Shown one piece after another: positions 1-9,232 of a DNA stretch of 64,000 nucleotides. Within the stretch, counting starts at the first letter, position 1; the number at the start of each line of letters is the position of its first letter. The stretch comes from a virus: the IMG/VR virus record IMGVR_UViG_3300036768_000279, positions 83,928-147,927 of that record. One strand, 5' to 3'. A program made the position numbers and the translations under genes. Under the pieces are notes generated by a model. That model was not told the DNA's origin. It made no database searches and saw only the letters and a list, made by a program, of their open reading frames with translations.

Positions 1-2
1 CC

Positions 3-179
3 CAGGTTGTTTGGCCGCGAGTAGCCAATCAAACTATGAATCATTCTGAATTCCACACGCACATATGGCCCGCCAGACCAATTCCATTGCCACGTAGTGG
101 TCGTGAGTTTATTGGTGCTACATATAATGAACATGATATCATTGATGTAGAGCAGCAGAGATTATTGTATGGTAGGTAA
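3..179 (+). CDS. C-terminal end of an unidentified gene (partial)
   Basis: An open frame runs from the window edge to a TAA at 177-179 and encodes about 58 residues with no start codon inside a plausible leader, so the gene begins outside the window. The tail is rich in Pro, Arg and Gly and ends in LLYGR. The next reading frame (an endonuclease remnant) starts inside its last codons, the same arrangement as the glycosyltransferase/endonuclease pair at 2620. By position it is probably another sugar-block gene, but no family is recognisable. Confidence 0.5.
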   Translation, partial: QVVWPRVANQTMNHSEFHTHIWPARPIPLPRSGREFIGATYNEHDIIDVEQQRLLYGR

Positions 180-530
180 GAGACGCTATGTTTGTGATGA
201 TCGTATGACGCTGGAGTCATGTTATTGGGCTGGCTTTATTGCATCGGATGGCCACATCAATCCTGTGCCTCATGGACTTGATCTAATTCGCCAATTGAAT
301 GCCGCATTAGACTGAATGGCGTGCATAGTTGGCTTGAAGCACTTGAAAAGAGATTCAACATTACGACCGCCAAGACTAAAACGTTACAGCCCCCAGCACT
401 AAGTGGCAATCGTTTATGGGCCTTTGTTATTGGCTTTTTGGATGGCGATGGCTAAAGGAACTCTTGGATCGTGAGTTTCCTCAACAAGATTGATGTTCCC
501 AAGCTTCAACGAAAGTGGTGTAAGGTATGA
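169..530 (+). pseudogene. Decayed LAGLIDADG homing endonuclease
   Basis: Three fragments in changing frames match, in order, the intact endonuclease at 2620-3258: SCYWAGFIASDGHI (169-315, ends TGA), then a part ending VIGFLDGDG (312-455, ends TAA), then the tail [15 protein letters not shown] (ends TGA 528-530). The two DG-containing helices characteristic of the family are both visible, but the gene is broken by an internal stop, a frame change and a deletion between the second helix and the tail. Its final stop overlaps the ATG of the next gene. Confidence 0.75.
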
Positions 531-1594
531 TTCGTAAGGGATATTCATTTGACGACGTGTTGTTGGTGCCTCGGTATAACGACATTCCTAGCCGAAAGGA
601 CGTAGACACGTCCATCAAGTTTGGTGAACTGCATCTTAGTATTCCAGTCCTTTCGGCGAATATGGATACCATTACAGGATCCAACATGGCTCGCGAGATT
701 GCCAATCTTGGTGGTCTTGGCGTTCTTCATAGATTCTGTTCGATTGAAGACAACATCAAGATGTATTGTGAGTCTATTGATAGACACTACACCGACCCAG
801 TTGCACAATATGGCATTGTGCCCCAATCGTATGAACGTCATACCGTCGTATCGCTTGGAGTGAATGAAGGTCTTGAACGTTGCGAAGCACTGTATCAAGT
901 TGGTGCTCGCTACTTCTGTGTAGATGTGGCACACGGTCACACAAAAGCTATTGGCAAGTTTGTTAAGCTACTCAAGAAGCAATACAGCGACATCTTTGTT
1001 ATCGGCGGCAACGTTGCGACGCATGCCGCCGCTGATTATCTGGCGTCGTGTGGTGCTGATGCAATCAAAGTAGGTATCGGTCCTGGTAGCGTGTGTACCA
1101 CACGCATTAAAACTGGTTGCGGCGTGCCGCAACTCACAGCTATCATGGATTGTGCTAAAGTTGACCGCATCATCATTGCTGATGGCGGCATCAAGACGCC
1201 GGGTGATGCCGTCAAGGCGTTGGCTGCTGGTGCTCACGTTATTATGCTTGGTGGTATGTTAGCTGGATGTGACGAAACCCCCGGTGAAGTACAAGATGAC
1301 CACTATCCCTTTGCGGGCAAGCACAAGCTATTTCGAGGAATGGCCTCGAAAGAGGCTCAAGAAGACTTCATGGGTTCTATGGCAGGCTGGAAAGCCGCCG
1401 AAGGTGTACAGATCAAAGTACGAGCCAAGGGGCCAGTAAAGAACGTGATTGCGGATTTGATGGGCGGCATTCGATCAGGCATGACGTATTGTGGTTCACG
1501 CAACATTGAAGCCTTGCATCGCAATGCCGAATTCATTGAAGTCACGTCAAATTGTGTGAAGGAAAATACGCCGCACGGCGAAGGAAGACTATGA
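527..1594 (+). CDS. IMP dehydrogenase / GMP reductase family enzyme
   Basis: 355 residues forming one TIM barrel. The N-terminal NMDT segment (about residue 45), the GPGSVCTTR loop with the catalytic Cys near residue 189, the DGGIKTPGD phosphate-binding stretch, the RGMAS flap region and a [12 protein letters not shown]-terminus are all present. The CBS (Bateman) insert of classical IMPDH is missing, as in GMP reductases, but the C-terminal flap resembles IMPDH, so the direction of catalysis (IMP to XMP, or GMP to IMP) cannot be fixed by eye. Either reaction would shift the guanine nucleotide pool, which also feeds the GDP-sugar genes downstream. ATG overlaps the preceding remnant's stop. Confidence 0.85.
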   Translation: MIRKGYSFDDVLLVPRYNDIPSRKDVDTSIKFGELHLSIPVLSANMDTITGSNMAREIANLGGLGVLHRFCSIEDNIKMYCESIDRHYTDPVAQYGIVPQSYERHTVVSLGVNEGLERCEALYQVGARYFCVDVAHGHTKAIGKFVKLLKKQYSDIFVIGGNVATHAAADYLASCGADAIKVGIGPGSVCTTRIKTGCGVPQLTAIMDCAKVDRIIIADGGIKTPGDAVKALAAGAHVIMLGGMLAGCDETPGEVQDDHYPFAGKHKLFRGMASKEAQEDFMGSMAGWKAAEGVQIKVRAKGPVKNVIADLMGGIRSGMTYCGSRNIEALHRNAEFIEVTSNCVKENTPHGEGRL

Positions 1595-1731
1595 ACAACA
1601 TTGTTGATAAATCGGCTCTAGATTTCTATAAAGACAAAAGTCGTCCTGATGGCATTTCGTCTCGTTGCAAAATTTGTGACAAACAAAAGCAGGAACAATT
1701 ACAGAGACTAGGCAGATTGTTACAGCCATGA
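1591..1731 (+). CDS. Small Cys-pair protein, 46 aa
   Basis: ATGA overlap with the gene before and ATGA overlap with the gene after make this a real coupled gene despite its size. It contains FYKDKSRPDGISSRCKICDK, the short CxxC zinc-knuckle seen at the N-terminus of many phage HNH proteins and in free small proteins. Only one CxxC is present, so it may bind zinc as a dimer or be a remnant of a longer endonuclease. Function unknown. Confidence 0.6.
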   Translation: MNNIVDKSALDFYKDKSRPDGISSRCKICDKQKQEQLQRLGRLLQP

Positions 1732-2630
1732 AAATTCTTGTTTCGTACCGAGCGATTCCTCAGTCGCCCGGTTGGGCGACGGGTGATTGTGTAGTGCGTG
1801 CCTTTCAGGCATTGGGGCACGATGTCACTCCGTACGGTAATTACTATCAGACGCAGAAACGTCTGGAGGATTGTAACGTACTCGCAGATGACTGGGATCT
1901 ATTCTTATTTCTTGAATGTGGCGACGGCGATCCAGTCTACACAGAGCTAGCCAACATACGAGCACGTAAACGTGCGAGTTGGTTCTTTGACGCAGCCCTG
2001 TATCCTCAGCACTGGCTAGCCATCCTTCGCCTATTTGAGTTTGATGTCAACTTCATTGCCAATAGCACAATGCTATATGACAATCTCAATACAGAGTACC
2101 TGCCATATGCAGCAGATCCAGCACTACACTATAGATCCTATAAAGAAAAAACACGCGATTTTCTACTCATCGGATCTGATAGGCCAGAAAGACGCAGACT
2201 TTACGATCTCATGAAAAGAGCTTGTCCAGATGCTAGAATAGATTTTATTCATGGTGTCTTTCGTGAAGCATACATTGATGCGTTAGCCTCTAGTCATTAT
2301 GTGATAAATGATGTTGCTGGCGGTGGGGCGGGTCTTTTACCAATGAGATGTACGGAAACCATGGCGGCAGGTAGTGTATTACTGAGTGTGCAAGACCCGG
2401 CACTGCCGACCATTGGTACTAACTTAGAGCACTATATTAATTTTCGAGACGAGAATCATCTTTTTGGCACAGAGGTTAATGGCACTAATCACTTTCATCA
2501 TATGTTTGCTTGTGGAGAAAGCTTCTCTAAGCGAATTGCATTGACTGGACAACAACATTGTCTAGAACATCATACATATCGTAATAGATGTCAAGCCATT
2601 CTTCAAAGACTTTTTCCATATGAGACGTAG
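1728..2630 (+). CDS. CgeB-like glycosyltransferase
   Basis: 300 residues beginning MKILVSYRAIPQSPG with a GT-B style N-terminal Rossmann half and a C-terminal half containing AGGGAGLLPMRCTETMAAG, the donor-binding region of CgeB/GT4-like transferases. It would transfer a sugar from a nucleotide donor in the cytoplasm. The last ~30 residues (HTYRNRCQAILQRLFPYET) are duplicated after the endonuclease that follows (3242-3349), which indicates that the endonuclease landed in this gene's 3' end and carried a replacement tail. The acceptor is unknown. Confidence 0.7.
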   Translation: MKILVSYRAIPQSPGWATGDCVVRAFQALGHDVTPYGNYYQTQKRLEDCNVLADDWDLFLFLECGDGDPVYTELANIRARKRASWFFDAALYPQHWLAILRLFEFDVNFIANSTMLYDNLNTEYLPYAADPALHYRSYKEKTRDFLLIGSDRPERRRLYDLMKRACPDARIDFIHGVFREAYIDALASSHYVINDVAGGGAGLLPMRCTETMAAGSVLLSVQDPALPTIGTNLEHYINFRDENHLFGTEVNGTNHFHHMFACGESFSKRIALTGQQHCLEHHTYRNRCQAILQRLFPYET

Positions 2631-3258
2631 GCAATACTCAGTCAATGACGATTTCTTTTCTAGTCCAACCCCATTGAACTCTTATTGGGCTGGCTTTATT
2701 GCGGCGGACGGTTGCGTGCATGAAGACAAGTATTCCAAGTGGCTTGAAATTAGTATTGATTATAAGGACATAGATCATGTCGCTCGGTTTTGTGAGGATG
2801 TTGAGTACAATGGACCTATTGCTAGATACGATCATATAGTGCGTGTTGTTATTTATAGTAAACAAATAGTTAATGATCTTGAACGACACTTCAATATCAC
2901 TCAACGCAAATCTTTGACATTACGGCGTCCTCATTTGTCAGATATCAATTCTCTTGCGTATATCATAGGATATATTGATGGCGATGGTTGTATTTACATT
3001 AAAGACAATAAATATTTAGGTTTGAATGTTGTTGGTACAACAGATGTGCTTGAGTTTATGATTGAGAGATTTAAGACAATGACAACGTGGCCCACGCATT
3101 GTAGACAGTCGTCTATCCGGCCAGCTACTAATTGTAAAACTAACATCACTAAGCAATATGCTATAGTCGGTGATCATTGCAAGACAATACTGTCTAAACT
3201 CAATGCTATGGACGTACCAAAAATGAGTCGTAAGTGGCGTCATGTTTCTTCCAAATAG
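2620..3258 (+). CDS. LAGLIDADG homing endonuclease
   Basis: 212 residues, intact. Two LAGLIDADG-type helices are visible: SYWAGFIAADG near residue 23 and IIGYIDGDG near residue 109, each ending in the acidic metal ligand, followed by a conserved tail (DVPKMSRKWR). It is free-standing, with its ATG inside the end of the glycosyltransferase gene. A homologue has decayed at 169-530. It should cut an endonuclease-free allele of the glycosyltransferase in related phages and spread by repair. Confidence 0.85.
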   Translation: MRRRQYSVNDDFFSSPTPLNSYWAGFIAADGCVHEDKYSKWLEISIDYKDIDHVARFCEDVEYNGPIARYDHIVRVVIYSKQIVNDLERHFNITQRKSLTLRRPHLSDINSLAYIIGYIDGDGCIYIKDNKYLGLNVVGTTDVLEFMIERFKTMTTWPTHCRQSSIRPATNCKTNITKQYAIVGDHCKTILSKLNAMDVPKMSRKWRHVSSK

Positions 3259-3349
3259 CGATGGACAAAACGTGGTTTTGCGTGATCATACTTATGGCCG
3301 TCGTTGTGCTACCATTCTAGAAAAGCTGTTTCCACATGAAAGAGTCTGA
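3242..3349 (+). pseudogene. Displaced C-terminal end of the upstream glycosyltransferase gene
   Basis: A 35-codon frame whose last ~27 residues (HTYGRRCATILEKLFPHE core) align with the true C-terminus of the 1728-2630 protein (HTYRNRCQAILQRLFPYE). It lies directly after the homing endonuclease, so it is the original 3' end of the interrupted gene, left behind when a diverged copy of the tail was installed upstream. It overlaps the start of the next gene. Confidence 0.65.
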
Positions 3350-4010
3350 TACAATCAGTGTTTTGATCTGCTGTCACAGCGTCGATCATGAGCATGATGT
3401 GCTTCTGCAAGAAGCTCTTGAGTCTTTGACTCGACAGACATATCCGAATTTTGAGACCATTCTAGTCCTTGATCAATGCCACGAAGACACGAAATGGACC
3501 GCTGAGCCATACAAAGACATTCTGAATCTCAAGATTCACGAACGTCCTCACAAGCAAGGATTGGCAATTGCCAAGAACTTTGGACTAGCCCATTGCACTG
3601 GGCAATGGGTTGCTTATCTAGACGCTGACGATCAGTGGATGGATTGCAAGCTTGAATGGCAACGCAACTTCTTGCTAGAAAATCCAGGCGTTGATTTCTG
3701 TTTCACAGAAGTATGGGATAGTACCGGTGGCGTACTCACCCCCAACTGCTTCAAGGTGGGACAATACGAAACCCATTCGGCAATTGCTGCTGCTATGCCG
3801 CGTGAAAATGTAGTATGCCATGGATCAGCATTGATTCGCAAGCTGGCCATCGATTCACTTGGTGGATATCGAACAGACCGTTCTCTTCTGGGACGTGAAG
3901 ACTGGGATTTGTGGAAGCGTGCTATTACTAGTGGATTCACGTTTTACAAGATTCCAGAACGTCTATACATCTATTCGATGGGGACAAGCGTAACACGCGG
4001 CGAAGTATGA
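3336..4010 (+). CDS. Family 2 glycosyltransferase
   Basis: 224 residues with the GT-A fold: SVLICCHS start, ESLTRQTYPNFETILVLD, and YLDADDQWMD, where the DADD is the metal/nucleotide-sugar DxD motif (about residue 97). A C-terminal LGREDWDLWKRA segment supplies the usual catalytic acidic residue. Probably a cytoplasmic transferase acting on a glycan or on a virion protein. ATGA coupling to the next gene (4007). Confidence 0.85.
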   Translation: MKESDTISVLICCHSVDHEHDVLLQEALESLTRQTYPNFETILVLDQCHEDTKWTAEPYKDILNLKIHERPHKQGLAIAKNFGLAHCTGQWVAYLDADDQWMDCKLEWQRNFLLENPGVDFCFTEVWDSTGGVLTPNCFKVGQYETHSAIAAAMPRENVVCHGSALIRKLAIDSLGGYRTDRSLLGREDWDLWKRAITSGFTFYKIPERLYIYSMGTSVTRGEV

Positions 4011-4978
4011 AAGTTCTGTATGTTGGTTTGAAATACAATTACGGGAAGCATAACGAGGGCTTCTCGTATGAACACATGAATATCGAGTCCGGTATTCGTA
4101 ACTGCGTTGCCCGTGACATGTTTGATGCTGAATACTGGTATCCAGATTCGTATGAATATCAGCCTTCCGCAGAAGAAGTGTTCACTGAAAACAAGTTCGA
4201 CGCCATCTTCCACGTTGCTTTTAATGAATCTCTAGATCTTCCTGAGGGTGTAGCAAAGCTAGCACTCAAGCAGGATATTCCAGTTATTCAATGGGACTGT
4301 GACGCAAGTTGGCGATTCAGTAACTGGATCTTGCCACGCAAGAATCGTGTCAGTCATTTCGTGACCACTCACTCAGCGACGTTGCCGTTATATGAGCGAC
4401 ACGGCATGAAAGTGATTAAATCACAATGGGCTGGCTCTCCCAAGTATCAGCCCAATCGCAAGCTATACAAGTATGATGCGACATTCGTTGGCCAGAAGCA
4501 TGGACAGATGCCGAATGGCAAATTCTGGCGTAGCGAAATTATCGATCAGATGATGGCCGCAGGTATCAAGATTGACCTATTCGGCAATTACTGGGATGGC
4601 TATACAAACTGGCATGGTTATCTAACCGACTTCAATGAAGTGATCGACGTGTTCAATGCGTCTCGTGTCAATTTGAATCTATCTAATCCATGGCATCATG
4701 GCACTATGCCACAAATCAAGGGAAGACATTTCGAGATTCCGCAGTGTCAGGGCTTTCAAATCAGTACACCAGCAGATGATCTAGAGTCGTATTTTGTTCC
4801 AGGCAAAGAAATCATCATTGTCAATACCGTGACAGAGTTGATTGAAAAGACGCGGTACTATCTCAATAATTCTACTGAACGCGAAACGATTGCGTTCGCT
4901 GCTCGTGAACGTATGTTGAACGAGCATCAGTGGCATCATCGCTTCCAGAAGATATTCAAGGAAGTTGGTGTGCTATGA
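4007..4978 (+). CDS. CgeB-like glycosyltransferase
   Basis: 323 residues; starts MKVLYVGLKYNYG. The central part (WDCDASWRFSNWILPRKNRV, FVGQKHGQMPNG) and C-terminal donor half (RHFEIPQCQGF, PADDLESYFVPGKEI, ERMLNEHQWHHRF) match the CgeB/DUF3880-type GT-B family. Coupled at both ends by ATGA overlaps, so it is expressed with the GT2 before it and the methyltransferase after it. Confidence 0.75.
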   Translation: MKVLYVGLKYNYGKHNEGFSYEHMNIESGIRNCVARDMFDAEYWYPDSYEYQPSAEEVFTENKFDAIFHVAFNESLDLPEGVAKLALKQDIPVIQWDCDASWRFSNWILPRKNRVSHFVTTHSATLPLYERHGMKVIKSQWAGSPKYQPNRKLYKYDATFVGQKHGQMPNGKFWRSEIIDQMMAAGIKIDLFGNYWDGYTNWHGYLTDFNEVIDVFNASRVNLNLSNPWHHGTMPQIKGRHFEIPQCQGFQISTPADDLESYFVPGKEIIIVNTVTELIEKTRYYLNNSTERETIAFAARERMLNEHQWHHRFQKIFKEVGVL

Positions 4979-5511
4979 TCAAGCTCAATCTAGCGTCTCA
5001 CGGCGATAACCGCGAAGGGTTTATTAATATTGATTTCGATCATCCTACAGCAGATCTCAAGGCGGACGTAACCGACCTTCCGTTTCAAGACGACTCTGTT
5101 GATGTGATTCTTGCATATCATATTTTGGAACACTTTCGTGCTGGTGAATACGAGCCACATCTTGCAAATCCATTAAATCCAAAAACAGCAATGGCGGCTC
5201 TTGGAGAGTGGCGTCGCGTTTTGAAGCCGGGCGGCAAGCTAGAAATCAAGGTGCCTGATTTTGAAAAGATTGTTTGGCTATACTATAACTATCCGCAATG
5301 GGCCAGATCAGAGTCGAGCGTTAATGCACCGTTTGCAAGCTATAGTGACTGGATTATTTCGAATGGACAGCATCAATGTCTGTTTGACAAACGGACAATG
5401 ACAAAGCTACTGACGGTCTGCGGTTTTACGAACATCACGTTCCTAGACGGGCAGCCAGTCGCGTCGATCAATCGAGCCAATCTTGAAATGTACGTGGTGT
5501 GCAGCAAATGA
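4975..5511 (+). CDS. SAM-dependent methyltransferase (Methyltransf_11 type)
   Basis: 178 residues from the ATG at 4975, which overlaps the previous stop (an upstream in-frame start inside the previous gene is less likely). The glycine loop is replaced by NLASHGDN, followed by INIDFDHPTADLKADVTDLPFQDDSVDVI, the SAM acidic residue and the DLPF motif, then EWRRVLKPGGKLEIKVPD. This cluster type usually methylates sugars or lipid-linked precursors; the substrate is unknown. Confidence 0.8.
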   Translation: MIKLNLASHGDNREGFINIDFDHPTADLKADVTDLPFQDDSVDVILAYHILEHFRAGEYEPHLANPLNPKTAMAALGEWRRVLKPGGKLEIKVPDFEKIVWLYYNYPQWARSESSVNAPFASYSDWIISNGQHQCLFDKRTMTKLLTVCGFTNITFLDGQPVASINRANLEMYVVCSK

Positions 5512-6143
5512 ATTACATGACACGTAAAGACAATCACGACTTCATGGACCCCGAGCATATCGCGAGGTTCCTGCGTAACCATCGTACCGGCACAGATAAT
5601 CTTGGTCGGCATCGTCTCGCCGAAATGATTCGCGAACACGACAATCCCACCGTACTTGATGTTGCGTGTGGTACATGCGTCAACTGGGAAGTATTGAAGG
5701 GGTTGCACGTTCAATGTCGCTATTTTGGGCTAGATCGCACACAGAAAATGCTAGATCACGCCAGAAAACTGTACCCTGGCGAAATTGAATTAAAACAGGG
5801 CTATATCCAAAGTATTCCATTTCAAGATAATTCTTTTGATGTTGTCGTTGCTCGTCACATCCTTGAGCATTTAGGCGAGGGGTATGAAGCGGCGATCAAA
5901 GAAGTCTATCGAGTTGCCTCCAAGGAAGCGATCATTGTTCTATTTGTTGATCTGGCTGACATGCCTGCGGACGTAATCAAGGAGTCTGAGCCAGATGAGA
6001 ATGGATGTACGTATTTCTGGAATACCTACGCTCACGACAAATTCATGGCATTCCTTGGAACATTGGGGTGTCGCGTAAGCGTTGAGTACGTGCCCACGCC
6101 CGGTGCCGCTGCAAATGACACAATTATTCGATTGATCAAATAA
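5508..6143 (+). CDS. SAM-dependent methyltransferase
   Basis: About 211 residues starting at the ATG overlapping the preceding stop. Motif I is VLDVACGTCVNWEVL, motif II GLDRTQKMLDHA, then IPFQDNSFDVVVARHILEHL. Class I Rossmann fold. Paralogous in type to its neighbours at 4975 and 7803, suggesting O-methylation of several positions of one glycan. Substrate not deducible. Confidence 0.8.
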   Translation: MNYMTRKDNHDFMDPEHIARFLRNHRTGTDNLGRHRLAEMIREHDNPTVLDVACGTCVNWEVLKGLHVQCRYFGLDRTQKMLDHARKLYPGEIELKQGYIQSIPFQDNSFDVVVARHILEHLGEGYEAAIKEVYRVASKEAIIVLFVDLADMPADVIKESEPDENGCTYFWNTYAHDKFMAFLGTLGCRVSVEYVPTPGAAANDTIIRLIK

Positions 6144-6388
6144 TGCCTAAGTTGCTAGATCTACATGGCAAACGTTTTGGTCGCTTGATGGCTACCAACC
6201 ACATCAGCAGTCACTTAGCTGGGCCCAAAAGACTCTGTTATTGTGGATGTATTCGCAGGAAACCAAGGGGATATGCGGCTAGAAATGTTGTACTCAAGAG
6301 ATACAAGAAGCATGCTAAGGGCACAATGAAGTTCACGGACTTTCGTTCTTGGGCAATGCGTATAGCTAAAGTGGTGGATACATGGTAG
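6143..6388 (+). pseudogene. HNH-type mobile gene remnant
   Basis: 81 codons; the first ~35 residues (LLDLHGKRFGRLMATNHIS, then LCYCGC) match the N-terminal module of the HNH gene at 34569-34989 (LDLSHKRFGKLIVTG, CVCDCD), but the SCGC cysteine pair and the HNH catalytic part are gone and the second half is Lys/Arg-rich. Probably a decayed mobile endonuclease still translated through its TAATG overlap with the gene before. Confidence 0.5.
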
Positions 6389-7227
6389 ACGTTACTTTTG
6401 GTATTCTTAACTACAACCCTGATGCAGATGGTCCAGCAACGGCGGCTTTTATTGCTGCTGTTGAATCTCTTGCTGCCAATCGTAGCAAGAATCTGACGAG
6501 CGAAGTATATCTGATTGATCAGGCTAGTCAGCCTGAGTTGACGGCGAATCTTGCCGCTAAGTTTGGGTTCCAGGCCGTGTTATTGCGGAGCAACGTGGGG
6601 ATAAGTCGTGGTATCAACCTGCTCGCCAATATGGCTCGCGGGAAGTTTGTGTCGCTCGTAACCTCCGACGTGACATTCACGCCTGGATTGGACGACACGT
6701 TGGTCTCGGCTCTTCGAGCCGATCCAACAATCTATCAGATCTGTCCAGTATCGGATAACTCGTCGCTAGATCACCAACGTGCTCCGCATGCTCGCGAAGA
6801 TGGCATCCTGTTGCAGAACATTGTGCAAGAGTTGACGATTCAGTTTTGGCCACGTACCGTCTTTGAAAAGATCGGATACTTCGACGAACGCTGGAAGGCG
6901 TGTTACGAGAACATGGACTTCGCACTCAGAGCGTTTATTGAGGGTGGCTCAGTTGTAGTTCACCAGGGTGCATGGTGTCATCATGAACACAACGGCACCA
7001 CAAAGAGTGGTGCAATTCACAAGGCTTACGACGGCTATCTGCCCATGCCAAATGGACTTACGCACGACCTGTTGGGACAGATGTGGCGTAACAAGTGGCC
7101 CAATCTTGAGAGATACATGAATCATTATGAGACGTTTACTAAAGACATGGGTCCGACGCGGGCGGCAATGTTTCATGCGTATAGCAAGAACGTGTATCTA
7201 CCGTATGTACAAGAGGTCACTTACTAA
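6382..7227 (+). CDS. Family 2 glycosyltransferase
   Basis: 281 residues; FGILNYNPDADG start, EVYLIDQASQP, SNVGISRGINLLANMARGKFVSLVTSDVTFTPGL: the NVGxxxGxN and S-D-V (DxD variant) segments of rhamnosyl-type GT2 proteins. YFDERWKACYENMDFALRA carries the second acidic motif and HHEHNGTT the late His. The DxD is reduced to TSDV, seen also in some active members. Neighbours suggest a role in the same glycan. Confidence 0.8.
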   Translation: MVDVTFGILNYNPDADGPATAAFIAAVESLAANRSKNLTSEVYLIDQASQPELTANLAAKFGFQAVLLRSNVGISRGINLLANMARGKFVSLVTSDVTFTPGLDDTLVSALRADPTIYQICPVSDNSSLDHQRAPHAREDGILLQNIVQELTIQFWPRTVFEKIGYFDERWKACYENMDFALRAFIEGGSVVVHQGAWCHHEHNGTTKSGAIHKAYDGYLPMPNGLTHDLLGQMWRNKWPNLERYMNHYETFTKDMGPTRAAMFHAYSKNVYLPYVQEVTY

Positions 7228-7228
7228 C

Positions 7229-7819
7229 ATGAAACGTTATGACATTATTCGATACCTGATTGAAAAGCGTGGATACAAGTCCTATCTTGAGATCGGGGTG
7301 CTTGGAAACGAAACGTACAATAGCCTGCCGCCTTTGGATGTGAAACACAGCGTAGACCCTAATGGTCAAGCGGTTTTCAACATGACATCGGATGAGTTCT
7401 TTGCTAACCATTGCAAGCAGAGTTACGACATAATCTTCATTGATGGTCTACACCTTGCAGAACAAGTTCAAAGAGATATCGAAAACTCATTGACACACCT
7501 AAACGACGGTGGCATAATAGTTGTGCATGACTGTTTGCCCTCTGCGGAGTACGAGCAGTTACGAGAAGGCATTAGTGGCAAACCATGGACAGGCGACGTA
7601 TGGAAGGCGTTTGCGGCCATGCGAGCTGATCGTCGTGATTTGATTATGCGTGTTGTAGATACGGACTATGGATGTGGACTGATTGAGCGTGGCGTTGACC
7701 CCTGTATGCTTGTTGAGCTTCGTCCAATCGACGGCTACACTTGGGATTTCTTTTGCAAGCATCGTAACAAGATTATGGGTGTAATCACCGTGGAGCAATT
7801 CCTTGGACATTGGCAATAG
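7229..7819 (+). CDS. Class I SAM methyltransferase (Methyltransf_24 type)
   Basis: 196 residues from ATG 7229, which directly follows the previous stop. SYLEIGVLGNETYNSL is motif I; YDIIFIDGLHLAEQVQRDI and GGIIVVHDCLPS match the cephalosporin-hydroxylase/MT24 group of O-methyltransferases found in glycan clusters. An upstream in-frame extension lies inside the previous gene and is not needed. Confidence 0.75.
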   Translation: MKRYDIIRYLIEKRGYKSYLEIGVLGNETYNSLPPLDVKHSVDPNGQAVFNMTSDEFFANHCKQSYDIIFIDGLHLAEQVQRDIENSLTHLNDGGIIVVHDCLPSAEYEQLREGISGKPWTGDVWKAFAAMRADRRDLIMRVVDTDYGCGLIERGVDPCMLVELRPIDGYTWDFFCKHRNKIMGVITVEQFLGHWQ

Positions 7820-8318
7820 ACACTGGATTGAAGCTGAGGCCGCAGTACGCATGCCCTTTACCAAGGATATGCGAGTGCTTGAAATTGGTAGCTGGATCGC
7901 TCCTGGTCAAGAAGATATTATTTGCCGAAAGACAATAGCACCACAAGTACTAGAGTATATTGGCCTTGATATGCAAACGGGACCGGGCGTTGACGTGGTT
8001 GCAGATGCCAAAGCCATTCCGTTCCCCGATAATCACTTTGATGTGATCATCAGTACAGACTGCTACGAACACGTTGATTGGCCTCGTGAAGTAACTCATG
8101 AGGCTTTTCGTGTTTTGAAGCCGGGTGGCATCTTCTATCTCACATCAGTCTTTGACTTTGAGATCCACGGTTATCCAGATGACTTCTGGCGTTTTACGCC
8201 GAACTGCATCAAGCTACTACTCGAAGACGCTGGCTTTGAAATGGTAAGCAATGGCGGCGTTGGTGGTCCTCACAATAAACGTCCTTGCATCGTGCGAGGG
8301 ATCGGACGTAAGCCATGA
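7803..8318 (+). CDS. SAM-dependent methyltransferase
   Basis: 171 residues if started at the TTG (7803) overlapping the previous gene, or about 155 from the ATG at 7851. MRVLEIGSWIAPGQ (motif I), GLDMQTGPGVDVVADAKAIP, HFDVIISTDCYEHV, FRVLKPGGIFYLTS. Ends in an ATGA overlap with the GDP-fucose synthase gene, tying it to sugar biosynthesis. Confidence 0.8.
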   Translation: MDIGNRHWIEAEAAVRMPFTKDMRVLEIGSWIAPGQEDIICRKTIAPQVLEYIGLDMQTGPGVDVVADAKAIPFPDNHFDVIISTDCYEHVDWPREVTHEAFRVLKPGGIFYLTSVFDFEIHGYPDDFWRFTPNCIKLLLEDAGFEMVSNGGVGGPHNKRPCIVRGIGRKP

Positions 8319-9232
8319 AAGTCTTAGTTACTGGCGGCAATGGATTCGTTGGCAAGCATGTCGTTTCGGTACTGCGTGCCGAAGGTCATGAGGTCATAGC
8401 ACCTACAAGTGCTGAGATGAACCTATTCTCTCAATTCCAGTACGAATCGCCAGACACTGGCTTACTGTATTGGTTTTCCAATTGCGATGCCGTTATTCAT
8501 CTTGCTGCCATTTGTGGTGGAATCGGCATCAACAAAGACAACCCCGGCAAGTTCATGTATGAGAACTTGCAGATGGGATTGAATGTTATCGAGGCGTGTC
8601 GCCTTGCCGGGGTTAAGAAGCTTGTCAACCTCAGCACCGTCTGTTCATACCCCAAGCACACACCAGTGCCATTTCGAGAGAGTGATATCTGGAATGGCTA
8701 CCCAGAAGAGACCAATGCTCCATATGGTATCGCCAAGAAAGCTATCGTAGAGCTTGGTATTGCATATCACAAGCAATATGGTCTCAACGTAACGAACCTT
8801 GTGCCAGTCAATATGGCTGGTGAGCACGATCACTTCGACTTGTATTCGTCACACGTACTACCAGCCATGATCCGCAAGTTCGAAGAGGCTCAAGACGTTG
8901 TGGTACTATGGGGAACTGGCTCTGCCTCTCGCGAGTTCCTATATGTTGGCGACTGTGCGAGAGCTATCGCCATCGCTATCGAGAAAGACACTGATCCGCA
9001 GCCTATCAACCTTGGAACTGGACAAGAGATCACTATCAAGGAATTGGCGGAGACTGTCAAGAGAATTGGTGGCTATACCGCTACCATTGTTTGGGATAGC
9101 ACAAAGCCCGATGGACAGCCGCGTAGATGTCTAGATGTTTCGCGTGCCAAGAGTGTTCTAAATTGGGAGGCCACAACATCAATCCAAGATACTGTCGCCA
9201 AGACAATCAAGTGGTATCGCGATGCAAAGTAA
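8315..9232 (+). CDS. fcl: GDP-L-fucose synthase
   Basis: 305 residues, short-chain dehydrogenase fold. It converts GDP-4-keto-6-deoxy-D-mannose to GDP-L-fucose with NADPH by epimerisation and reduction. Visible: TGGNGFVGKHV cofactor loop, HLAAICGGIGINKDNP, STVCSYP with the catalytic Ser and Cys, YGIAKK (Tyr and Lys of the YxxxK pair), VPVNMAGEHDHFD with the catalytic His, and REFLYVGD. The usual length of the family is about 320. The partner dehydratase follows with a short overlap, though the biochemical order is reversed. Confidence 0.88.
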   Translation: MKVLVTGGNGFVGKHVVSVLRAEGHEVIAPTSAEMNLFSQFQYESPDTGLLYWFSNCDAVIHLAAICGGIGINKDNPGKFMYENLQMGLNVIEACRLAGVKKLVNLSTVCSYPKHTPVPFRESDIWNGYPEETNAPYGIAKKAIVELGIAYHKQYGLNVTNLVPVNMAGEHDHFDLYSSHVLPAMIRKFEEAQDVVVLWGTGSASREFLYVGDCARAIAIAIEKDTDPQPINLGTGQEITIKELAETVKRIGGYTATIVWDSTKPDGQPRRCLDVSRAKSVLNWEATTSIQDTVAKTIKWYRDAK

